This document shows, piece after piece, positions 1 to 8,600 of a DNA stretch of 35,916 bases. The stretch comes from Fibrobacteraceae bacterium (GTDB lineage: Bacteria > Fibrobacterota > Fibrobacteria > Fibrobacterales > Fibrobacteraceae), in contig JAGAKE010000010.1 of NCBI GenBank assembly GCA_017625775.1, positions 1 to 35,916 of the forward strand, written 5' to 3'. Position 1 is the first letter of the stretch; every line of letters starts with the position of its first letter. The position numbers and the translations under genes are program-made. Below the pieces are notes generated by a model, which did not search any database, was not told the DNA's origin, and worked only from the letters and a program-made list of their open reading frames with translations.

Positions 1-315
1 AGCCACAAATGTATAAGGCGAGAGAAGCGACAATGTTTACATTGGCATTTCCGAGCCGGGCATTTGGAACGTCAGTTAAACCCGTGTGATAAAGAAAAAG
101 GAGCGTTAACTCGGAAAAAGGAAATGGATTTAGCAACAGTTCAATCTATTGTATAATTTTAGGTGCTGAGATATATTAGATGTCACGCGGATTGGTTCGT
201 ACCTAACGGTACTCACGAAAGTAAAAAAACAGCGAAGGTCGTTAGACCTGAGCAAATCCGTGTGACTCAATCAAAAAAATACTATTTTCAAACTTAAGGT
301 ATCGGATAAAGTGGA
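1..315. other. Left-edge stretch with no recognisable gene
   Basis: Frame 1 on the plus strand is open from the window edge to a TAA at 154-156, giving a 51-residue basic peptide that could be the 3' end of a gene starting outside the window. I do not recognise it, and it does not look like an HsdM C-terminus. From 157 to 315 I see no convincing coding frame. In-frame stops also rule out a gene running directly into the hsdS-like start at 316. Confidence 0.25.
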
Positions 316-399
316 ATGATGAAACGGCTTGGAGACTACATACAGCCCGTAGATGTGTTGCACAATCGCTGCAAATTATATATATTTCAAACAGGTTGA
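316..399 (+). pseudogene. Remnant of an hsdS 5' end (27 codons)
   Basis: Bases 316-357 match 1904-1945, the first 14 codons of the intact hsdS downstream, with a single A/G difference. The copy starts exactly at the ATG ATG pair and reads MMKRLGDYIQPVDV. It then diverges completely and reaches a TGA at 397-399. The sequence upstream of the two ATGs is not similar. The remnant and the intact gene therefore form direct repeats around the DUF234 ATPase gene. The likely explanation is recombination or insertion at an hsdS start; a silent hsdS fragment kept for shuffling is less likely because so little remains. Confidence 0.7.
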
Positions 400-402
400 T
401 TT

Positions 403-441
403 TGGTGCGGAAAGTCTCTTTTTTACATATTTTCCGCACCA
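403..441. repeat. Perfect 11-bp inverted repeat
   Basis: TGGTGCGGAAA (403-413) pairs with TTTCCGCACCA (431-441) across a 17-nt loop. There is no T-run after it, so it is not a canonical terminator. It lies between the hsdS remnant and the ATPase start, inside the segment bounded by the 42-bp direct repeats. It may be an operator, an attenuator or the end of an inserted element. Confidence 0.5.
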
Positions 442-485
442 TAATCGGCATATTTTGCCATTTTTGAGCGAAAAAATGAGGACGT

Positions 486-1907
486 ATGGACTATTCGGAG
501 AAAATTGTTGGCCGTCAAGAAGAGCAAAAGACCTTGCAAAAATGCTTTGAAAGTCCGAAAGCGGAGTTTGTCGCAATCTATGGTCGCAGGCGAATAGGGA
601 AGACGTTCCTTGTCAAGCAATTTTTCAAGGAAGAATTCGATTTCTATACAACAGGGGTGTATCAGGTAAGCAAGGCTGAACAACTGAGAAACTGGAAAAA
701 GCAACTTCAAAAGTTCAGCGGGCAAAGTACAAATATTCCCAAGAACTGGTTTGAGGCCTTCGACCAGCTGGAAAATTACCTTCGGACATTAAAGAAAAAA
801 AGGATTGTCGTATTTATTGACGAACTGCCGTGGCTTGACACGCCGAAATCCAATTTCCTCAGGGCCCTGGAAATGTTTTGGAACAGCTGGGGAGCCGATT
901 GCCAAAGGTTGAAACTGGTGGTTTGCGGCAGCGCTACGACCTGGATGGTGAACAAGCTGTTGGGCGACAAGGGCGGACTGCACAATAGGGTGACTAGGCC
1001 TATCTATCTTGCCCCCTTTTCGTTGCTTGAAACCCAGAAATACCTTGCAAAAGAAAACTTTGACTGGTCTGATTCGGAAATCGTCGAAACCTACATGTGC
1101 CTGGGTGGAACACCCTACTATCTATCGTTGCTAGATTCGTCGCTTAGCTTGAGGCAAAATATAGATAAGCTTTTTTTCAAGAGAAACGCCGTACTCAGGA
1201 CAGAATACGACTTTCTGTTTCGGTCGCTCTTTAACGAATCGACAATTTACAGGAAGGTTGTAGAACTGTTGTCCGCAAAGCTTGTGGGCCTCACAAGGAA
1301 CGCTATTATTTCGGGACTTGGTGCGGCAGATAACGGAAAATTGAGCGAAGTCCTGGAAAATCTGGAAAAGTGCGACTTTATCCGCCATTACCAGTCTTTT
1401 GGCAAAAAAAGGAATGAGGCTCTGTTTCAGTTGACCGACATGTTTACGTTGTTCTTTTTGCGGTTCGTAAAGGACTACAAGGGCATGAATGAAAATGCGT
1501 GGAGCAATTTGTCTGACAGCAAACGCAATGCGTGGCAGGGGTATGCGTTCGAACAAGTTTGCATACACCACGTCGCTCAAGTGAAGGCGGCTTTGGGTAT
1601 ATCGGGAATCGAAAGCGACGTCTGTTCGTGGTCAAAGAAAAACGGCAAGAAAGGTGCCCAGATAGACTTGATTATAGACCGGAGCGACAAGGTGATAGAC
1701 CTGTGCGAAATAAAGTATTGTGACAGACCTTTCGAGATAAAGAAAGACTATGCCGAGTGGTTGAAGGAACGCCGTGACATTTTCAGGGATGATGTGAAGA
1801 CTAACAAGACGCTGCACTTGACAATGATTGCGCCTTTTGGAGTGGCGAATGGAAAATACGCGTCTTTAATACAAAGTATTGTTAAAGCGGAGGATCTGTT
1901 TCGATGA
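486..1907 (+). CDS. Archaeal-type AAA ATPase with C-terminal DUF234/PD-(D/E)XK-like domain
   Basis: This 473-aa protein belongs to the mobile archaeal-ATPase family (PF01637 type) with a DUF234-like C-terminus. Visible motifs are Walker A GRRRIGKT at residues 33-40, Walker B VVFIDELPWL at about 108-117, and a CGSATTWM sensor-like segment. A C-terminal GAQIDLII...CEIKYC stretch places D394, E409 and K411 as in PD-(D/E)XK nuclease-fold domains. The family's function is poorly known; members are cytoplasmic and common on mobile DNA and in defence islands. The start is ATG 486, with GAGGA 3 nt upstream. The stop overlaps the hsdS start by 4 nt (ATGA), so the two are probably translationally coupled. 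The gene sits between duplicated hsdS 5' ends, which suggests insertion. Confidence 0.85.
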   Translation: MDYSEKIVGRQEEQKTLQKCFESPKAEFVAIYGRRRIGKTFLVKQFFKEEFDFYTTGVYQVSKAEQLRNWKKQLQKFSGQSTNIPKNWFEAFDQLENYLRTLKKKRIVVFIDELPWLDTPKSNFLRALEMFWNSWGADCQRLKLVVCGSATTWMVNKLLGDKGGLHNRVTRPIYLAPFSLLETQKYLAKENFDWSDSEIVETYMCLGGTPYYLSLLDSSLSLRQNIDKLFFKRNAVLRTEYDFLFRSLFNESTIYRKVVELLSAKLVGLTRNAIISGLGAADNGKLSEVLENLEKCDFIRHYQSFGKKRNEALFQLTDMFTLFFLRFVKDYKGMNENAWSNLSDSKRNAWQGYAFEQVCIHHVAQVKAALGISGIESDVCSWSKKNGKKGAQIDLIIDRSDKVIDLCEIKYCDRPFEIKKDYAEWLKERRDIFRDDVKTNKTLHLTMIAPFGVANGKYASLIQSIVKAEDLFR

Positions 1908-2983
1908 TGAAACGGCTTGGAGACTACATACGGCCCGTAGATGTGCGGAACAGGGACTTGAAAGTGACGCGATTGGTCGGATTGACGATTGACAAAGCGT
2001 TTATCCCGTCTGTGGCAAACACGATTGGCACCGATTTATCGAATTATAAGGTGATTTCGGAAAACCAGTTTGCATGCAGTTTGATGCAGGTCAGTCGCGA
2101 CGGAAAAATGCCTATTGCGATGTTCAAAGGCGAGCCTTGCATTATGTCTCCGGCATACCCGATGTTTGAAGTCTCAAAGACGAATGAGCTGCTGCCGGAA
2201 TATCTGATGATGTGGTTTTCTCGCTCAGAATTTGACCGCGAGGCAAGTTTTTATGCAGTCGGTGGAGTCCGCGGAAGTTTGGAATGGAATGATTTCTGCG
2301 ATATGCGAATCCCCGTCCCCGCGATTGAAAAACAGCGCGAAATCGTCGCCGAATACAACACCCTCGCCACACGCATCGAAACCAACAAGAAACTCATCGC
2401 CACCCTCGAACAAACCGCCCAAACACTCTACCGCCACACCTTCGTCGACAACATCGACCCCAACAATTTGCCCGAAGGTTGGAGGATGGGAACCTTGGGG
2501 GATTTGTACCAGTTTCAATATGGAAAAGGGAATAACAATCCTGATAACGGTGGCGTATATCCCGTTTATGGAAGTAATGGGATTATTGGAGGCTTTGATG
2601 AGTATAATGCGGAAAATTCCCCCGTAATAGGTCATATTGGAGTTTGCGGCTCGCTGGTTTTTGCGTTTGGAAAGCACTTTGTCACATACAATGGAGTTAT
2701 TTGTCAAATAAGAAATCCCGAATGGACCTTTTGGGGTTATGTGGTACTTCAAAATTGCAATCTAAAACAACAAGTAAGAGGTAGTTCTCAGCCTTTTATT
2801 TCGTATGATATGCTGTATGAAATCCCCGTAATTATTCCATCTAATTTCGAAATTGAAAAGATGAATGAATATTTTAAATCCGTGCTTGAAAATGCTCATC
2901 TAAAACAACAAGAAAACCAAACCCTAACCCAAATGCAAACCCTTCTCCTCTCCAAAATGGGAAGGGATAAGGAGGTTGTATGA
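1904..2983 (+). CDS. hsdS: Type I restriction-modification specificity subunit HsdS
   Basis: This 359-aa protein is the DNA-recognition subunit of a type I R-M enzyme. It has the usual two-half layout: target-recognition domain 1 (about 1-140), a central conserved helix beginning IPVPAIEKQREIVAEYN (about 135-185), target-recognition domain 2 opening NLPEGWRMGTLGDL (about 188-330), and a C-terminal helix with LTQMQTLLLSKM. GGAGG at 1889-1893 supports the ATG at 1904. The first half is GC-rich and the second recognition domain is distinctly AT-rich, which suggests TRD replacement. It overlaps both neighbours by ATGA. No hsdM is visible; hsdR lies 11.4 kb downstream. Confidence 0.93.
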   Translation: MMKRLGDYIRPVDVRNRDLKVTRLVGLTIDKAFIPSVANTIGTDLSNYKVISENQFACSLMQVSRDGKMPIAMFKGEPCIMSPAYPMFEVSKTNELLPEYLMMWFSRSEFDREASFYAVGGVRGSLEWNDFCDMRIPVPAIEKQREIVAEYNTLATRIETNKKLIATLEQTAQTLYRHTFVDNIDPNNLPEGWRMGTLGDLYQFQYGKGNNNPDNGGVYPVYGSNGIIGGFDEYNAENSPVIGHIGVCGSLVFAFGKHFVTYNGVICQIRNPEWTFWGYVVLQNCNLKQQVRGSSQPFISYDMLYEIPVIIPSNFEIEKMNEYFKSVLENAHLKQQENQTLTQMQTLLLSKMGRDKEVV

Positions 2984-3639
2984 CCCTTATAGTGGCGGCA
3001 TTGACTAAAAAGAAGGGCTTTATGTTTGGTGATCGCGTAGGAACGATTCCTGAAAAAGAGGGGTCGGCGACACCCTTGACGATAAATGGGATAAAGCTAC
3101 AAATAAAAGGGAATGTTTATTTTAAAGATTATGGTCCAAAAATTTTTTCAATCTTCGACAACTCTCTTTACATTGCGATGGCTGGCGATAAAAGGAAGTT
3201 TAGCCTGTTCTATAATACATTGAATTCTATTAAGGTGGAAAACTTCAATTCGTATATCAATCAATATTGGACGAAATATCAGGATGAATCACCGGATCAA
3301 TTGCTGGTTCTTTCAAAAGGCTTGGATTCAGTTAAAGTAGAGGCGTACTTTAAAGTTGAAGAACCTCGTTGTAATACCTATGATCACATAACATATATTC
3401 CGAAAGACGAAAAATTACTGTTTGTGGCATTTGGTAGCGGGGCTTCTGCTTTTTTGGGATATATTCAAGCATTAAATGACATGTTTGAAAAACAATATAA
3501 GAAAGCCTTAGCAGATGAAACTCTTTTGCAATGGGAAGAAAAATTTATAAAAGAAATCAAATCTATTTACTCTGATATTCATCATCAAATTGATAGTGTT
3601 GGTGATGAAGTTGATATTGTCTCATTGGAGTTAAAATGA
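2980..3639 (+). CDS. Small proteasome-beta/HslV-fold Ntn-hydrolase in a defence cassette
   Basis: This 219-aa protein starts MTLIVAALTKKKGFMFGDR, so removal of Met would expose an N-terminal Thr. Counting that Thr as residue 1, Asp falls at position 17 as in proteasome beta subunits. The GPKIFSI segment (K54) fits the Lys33 strand and is followed by IAMAGD. FGSGAS (151-156) fits the SGS element, and DSVGDEVDIVSL (205-216) fits the Asp166/Ser169 loop. I infer a threonine peptidase or amidohydrolase that needs no propeptide processing. A strong AAGGAGG at 2969-2975 precedes ATG 2980. The gene overlaps hsdS and the next gene by 4 nt each, so it is probably co-translated. No unfoldase partner is adjacent. 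The fold is a motif-based call without a structural check. Confidence 0.7.
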   Translation: MTLIVAALTKKKGFMFGDRVGTIPEKEGSATPLTINGIKLQIKGNVYFKDYGPKIFSIFDNSLYIAMAGDKRKFSLFYNTLNSIKVENFNSYINQYWTKYQDESPDQLLVLSKGLDSVKVEAYFKVEEPRCNTYDHITYIPKDEKLLFVAFGSGASAFLGYIQALNDMFEKQYKKALADETLLQWEEKFIKEIKSIYSDIHHQIDSVGDEVDIVSLELK

Positions 3640-4493
3640 TACTTTGCGCTAAGACATTAGAAAAATTAAGAACAATCATAAATGAAGAGTCGGAGTATCG
3701 TAGCGGACCTCAGTTGGTTTCGTTCTTTAATAATCTTGGATTTAACGATGAATATTGTCAGGGCTTTCCGTCTCGTTGGTTGTATACTCAAGAAAAACTT
3801 AACAAAATCAATGGAACTCCAGAACTAGATAAATGTATAAAGACTGTTTTTAATCCTATTAACTTTGTTGAGGATCCGTCACTATTGCAGAATTTGATCG
3901 ATTCCTTCAACAAATATTTGACATTTGATGGCTGGATGATTTTTCGCCAAGGGAAAGATGTTTTAATAAAAAAGACTGATTTTGATGAATCTGTTTTGAG
4001 TAAAAGTGACGGCGAGACTACAGAACAGGAGTTTCTTGCAAAAGATTTTGGTGTAGTTGAGTGGAATCGATTGAATATAGGAAACTCCTTACTTCCTGTA
4101 GTAAAGCAACGAGTTGATGAAATTTCAACCTGTCTAAAAAATAATGCTGCTCTATCCGTTATATTTCTGTGCGGTTCTACGTTAGAAGGGTTGTTGTTGA
4201 ATGTCGCTCATGAACATCCCAAAGCCTTCAACACATCTGCATCAGCTCCTAAGAAAGATGAAAAGGTAAAGCCGTTACAAGAGTGGACTTTGGACAATTT
4301 GATAAATGTCGCCTATGAGACTGGTTTTATTGACCTTGATGTGAAAAAGTTTAGCCATGTATTGCGTGATTTTAGAAATTATATTCATCCGTATGAACAA
4401 ATGATAAGAAATTTTAATCCAACAATAGAAACTGCAAACATTAGTGCTCAGGTACTGAAGGCGGCAATTTCGCAATTAGGTCATAAACTTTGA
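3636..4493 (+). CDS. AbiJ-like protein with C-terminal HEPN domain
   Basis: This is a 285-aa protein. The N-terminal 110 residues (YRSGPQLVSFF...FPSRWLYT...LTFDGWMI) resemble an AbiJ N-terminal domain type (AbiJ_NTD3-like, recalled from family knowledge). The C-terminal half (about 150-285) is helical and carries LRDFRNYIHP, with R247-N248 and H251 forming the Arg-x-x-x-His signature of HEPN RNases. HEPN proteins of the Abi group typically cleave RNA and cause abortive infection, so this is a candidate effector. It starts inside the stop codon of the Ntn-hydrolase gene (ATGA) and ends overlapping the next ATG. Codon use is AT-rich like the rest of the cassette. Whether its RNase activity is controlled by the neighbouring peptidase is speculation. 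Confidence 0.7.
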   Translation: MILCAKTLEKLRTIINEESEYRSGPQLVSFFNNLGFNDEYCQGFPSRWLYTQEKLNKINGTPELDKCIKTVFNPINFVEDPSLLQNLIDSFNKYLTFDGWMIFRQGKDVLIKKTDFDESVLSKSDGETTEQEFLAKDFGVVEWNRLNIGNSLLPVVKQRVDEISTCLKNNAALSVIFLCGSTLEGLLLNVAHEHPKAFNTSASAPKKDEKVKPLQEWTLDNLINVAYETGFIDLDVKKFSHVLRDFRNYIHPYEQMIRNFNPTIETANISAQVLKAAISQLGHKL

Positions 4494-5617
4494 TGTTTAA
4501 GGTTGATAATAAAACATTCAATTCTTTGAACTCCACATATAATGCTTGTGTTGGTGACAACGGCGGCTTTTATATGTATGCCTACGTAAAGGGGTATAAG
4601 GAAGCTGTCGAAATATTGCTTGAAAAGGTGCTGGCAGAAAGGTATTTGCTGGATTCGCTTGTTTATCCCATAATTTATAACGCAAGACATTATGTTGAAC
4701 TGTCTTTAAAAGCCTCTATTGATAATTTAAAATATATAAATCAAATCTTGGGTAACAAATGTGATTTGATTAAGACAAAAACGCATCAAATATCCCATTT
4801 ATGGAATATTGAAAAGGATTTAAGTTCTGCAGATATCCGTTACAAGAGCGTCGTTTCAAAACTTGAAGAATTCATACAAGACTATTCTGATATGGATGAT
4901 TCTGCGGAAACGTTTCGATTTCCTACAGACCACAAAGGAGAATTTCATTTAAAAACTCAAGGGTGTATAAATTTGGAAGCATTTGCAAAGCGTTTTGCTG
5001 AAATGTCGGAAGCATTTGATGATTTGTCATATATGGATGATTTTTTAGTAAATGAATATCGAGTGACGACTGTTGTGGAACATTACCCCAGAGCAACAAT
5101 AGAGTCTATTGCTAAGGAAATGCCCCCAAAACCATGGAATAACGAGGCTTCTGCCACTCAAATAAATTATTTAATGGGAAGGTATGGGCTGTCTTCAGGG
5201 CAATTTTCAAAAATAGTGGGAAAAATAGAATCTCATAGAGAGTTTGCTTCACTCATTGGAATGGAAATCCCCTTAGAAGGGTTGAGTCTTGAGCGTTTTT
5301 CTTTTTTTATTCAAGAATATCAGTCTTTTGGTGAAAATAATAAACACGTAGATTTGAAGACCTATTGGGAAAATGTTTATAAAGTGTCTGATGCTTTTTC
5401 GCTAGATGAAATCACAATTCTTGCGGCTCTTCGTGAAATAGGTAGTTATGATGGGTATTATAGTGAAGATTATGATTATGTTAGAGAAAAGAGAATGGAA
5501 ATGGGGAAAGATGTCCTTTTGGGTGAAGAAATGCTTAAGAGTCTTCGAACTTTAGAATACATAAAAAAGGGACTTTTGATGACAGGTCAAAAAACTTTAC
5601 TGAAGGCTTTAGAATAA
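4493..5617 (+). CDS. HEPN-like protein of unknown function
   Basis: This is a 374-aa protein when started at ATG 4493, which overlaps the previous TGA by one base. A TTG one codon upstream is less likely. The N-terminal helical region has YNARHYVELSLK (about 63-73) and then KTHQISHLW (about 96-104), the R-x-x-x-E-L-x-L-K / H-x-L layout seen in a broad class of HEPN domains. No other domain is evident; the C-terminal half is mostly helical and rich in charged residues. Tight coupling to the AbiJ-like gene suggests the two act together, as partner subunits or as sensor and effector. It could also be a scaffold without catalysis, since the canonical R-x4-6-H motif is not clear. Confidence 0.55.
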   Translation: MFKVDNKTFNSLNSTYNACVGDNGGFYMYAYVKGYKEAVEILLEKVLAERYLLDSLVYPIIYNARHYVELSLKASIDNLKYINQILGNKCDLIKTKTHQISHLWNIEKDLSSADIRYKSVVSKLEEFIQDYSDMDDSAETFRFPTDHKGEFHLKTQGCINLEAFAKRFAEMSEAFDDLSYMDDFLVNEYRVTTVVEHYPRATIESIAKEMPPKPWNNEASATQINYLMGRYGLSSGQFSKIVGKIESHREFASLIGMEIPLEGLSLERFSFFIQEYQSFGENNKHVDLKTYWENVYKVSDAFSLDEITILAALREIGSYDGYYSEDYDYVREKRMEMGKDVLLGEEMLKSLRTLEYIKKGLLMTGQKTLLKALE

Positions 5618-5659
5618 ATTGATATGTATTAGAAACTTAATCTAAAATTTAAATTATTT

Positions 5660-8600
5660 ATGTCAATTTTTTCACAATACAATTCAAAATTCGACGGAGT
5701 TTCTTGGGAATCAATGATGCAACTTTTGTTGCTTTTTGAGGATCCACAATCTATTGCCTATTCTCGCCCCGGCAAGGATAATGGTATTGATGCTATTAGT
5801 GGAGATGGACAAACAGTATATCAAGCTAAGTTCCATGCACAATGTTCTATTGAGAATTGCATTGCGGATTTAAAGAATGAAATGTCCAAAATAAAGGACT
5901 ATAAGGAAAAATTTGGTTATTGGAAGTCAGTGAAAAAATGGATTCTCTTTACAAATGTCGAGGAAAATCCGAATGATCGTGAAAAATGGAATGTTGCTGT
6001 TGAAAAATGTGACTGCTGTGACCTTGAAATAGAATTATGGAATTTGCCTAAAATTTGGAAACTCCTAAAAAAGCATCCTGAGGTTAAACAAGATTTTTTA
6101 GAAAGTGAATCTAGATGTATTCTTTTGAAAAAAGAATTTCAAGAAAAATGTCAGAAAGAGTATTTGCCGGAATCTTTTGATGTTGAGTGCGTTGGTCGTG
6201 ATAAAGAACTGCAATTGTTCAAAGATTTTTTGGAATCCGATAAGAAAATTTGGAGTGTTTCTGGTCCAGGTGGAATGGGAAAATCTAGGTTCTTGATAGA
6301 ATGCGCCAAATTAGTTGATTGTGAAAGATGGAATGTTTATTTTGGAGTGTCTGAAACATTAAAGATTACTCAATCATGGAATAAAAGAGTTGTTTTAGAA
6401 AGACCTTCTATATTATTTATAGATGAGCTAAATGATGTAGACTTGTTAAACCGAATTCTTGCTGATTTGGTTTCTGGTGCAATGCAAAAATGGAAAATTA
6501 TTTTTTCAGAAAGAAACTCAAATGCAAAAACTATTCTTGAAATTAAACAACCAAAATATGATTTTATAAGAACGGATCATACGGTTTTATCACGATTAAA
6601 CTTTGAAAATCGTAGCAAACTGACGCAGAATCTTCTTAACGCTGTTGAAACAAGCCGAAATATTCGCTTTCTAGACAAAGATCGTGCCGTTCGCAACATA
6701 TGTGAAGTTTCAAAGGGAAGCCCGTTGTGGATTTCTCTTGCTGTTAAATTGCTTCTTTTACAAAATGGAACTTTAGGGAAATTGTTTGAAGATAAAGCGA
6801 CTGATATTCGTCATCTTTACAGTAGCTCGATTGGTCCTTCCTTATCGCAAATTCCCTTGTCAAATGAACAATATGATGATATTTTGAAATGGAGTTCGTT
6901 ATACAAGCAAATATCTTTGAACCAAGAAAAAATCATTGATTTTATTTGCAAAAAAGTAAATGTAGAGCAAAATATTTTGATTAAAACTTATCAATTGATG
7001 GTTGATGTAGGTTTAATGCAAAATTTCGGATATGAAAATAAAGTTTATTCTATTTGTCCAGATGTGATTAGAGAAGGTATTTTAAAGGAAAAATTACTTT
7101 TTAATAAGAAATTATCTGATTGGGGAAATTCCGTTATTGATGGACTAATTACGGGTGAAATCCCGTGTGTTGAGGATGTTGTAGAATCGCTATCAAGAAT
7201 AGAAAACGACGAAGATGAAATTGATGTTTTAGGAAAATTTGTCGAATCTATAGTGATGAAATTTAAATCGGAGCCTTTAGAAAACCATTCAAAATTATGG
7301 CCTGTTGTAGAAAGAATGGCATTTAATCGTCCTGAAGAAATTCTTGATTTTGTTGAAAATATATTGAAAAAATATCGTTTGGCGAAAGATGTTGATGAAT
7401 ATGTTTTACAACTATGTTGCAATGGCGTAAAAGACGTTCTTTCTGTTTGTCTGTACAGTAGCAATGATTTCGCTTCAAAATACAAATGTTTAAATCTTAT
7501 TTTTGAGTTGTACAAGGGCAATGGTTTTTATGACCATTGTCAAAATGCTTTGGAGGATTTTTTATCTCCAATATTTGATGGCGATTTACGAGATGCTTAT
7601 GTAGAAATAGTTGAAGATTTTTTGTCTCAATTCTTTTCGCAAATAAAAATGCATGCATTACATCAAGATGATTATCCGTTATTAAATGTTTTATTGACGG
7701 GTTGTTTTAAGACGGAATATCATTCAGGAGCCTATTATGCTGGAAAAATGTTGCTTACAAGCGGCACTTTGGGTATGTCGCAAATATCAAAATTTTTTAT
7801 ATGGGCTGATGAAATTCAAAATGTTTTAACGTCTATTGATTTAGAAGAAGCATTATCTAAAATTCTGATTGAATGTTATGGGCATTTATTTGGAAATTTG
7901 CTTCGTTATCCCAAAACAAATGATAGAGATGAAGCCATAGTATATGATTTTTTGACAAAAAGATTGCAATGGTGTGCGGCTTTTATTTCGTCAGGTTTTG
8001 GTTTACAATCCGAAAAAAGAAACCTTTTGAGAGACCATGTTTGGGAATGGATAATTAAATATGGAAAAGATTCTCCTCTTGTTGTTTTTGCAGAAGAATG
8101 CGAGAAATCTTATTGTGTGAGAAGTTCTGACAAAGAAATTATTGAGTTTTTAAGTGCAGATTATCGAGACGATGATGATCAAATGGCGAAGAATCTAGTT
8201 CAAAATCGTCTCGTTGGTAAAGAAATAGATGAAATTTATTCTTTTGTTGAAAAGTTGGCATATTATAGTTATCAAGGTAACTATAAAATTCGAATGATTG
8301 CTGCTGATTATGGCGACTTGATGACGCAAGAAAATTATGTGCTAGAGTTAGCAGGAACAGTCGCAATACAATATCAAAAGGATGCTTTCAAAGAATTCTA
8401 TTACGGCTTTTTGACGGGATTTCTTTCACAATGGAAAACTTCGCATAATGCAGTTGACTTCGTGAAAAAATTATTAAACCATAACCTTGATAAAGAAGAA
8501 CTGTTATATCGTTGTCTATCAGAAAATCGAATTTATTCAATACAAAGTTTTACATTATTAACCGAATACGTTACTGATAAAAATACCGAACATTTTGCAA

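Noticed and set aside
1..315. Tail of hsdM expected just before the hsdS-like start at 316
   Set aside because: Stops occur in the relevant frames just upstream of 316 and the residues visible at the left edge do not resemble an HsdM C-terminus.
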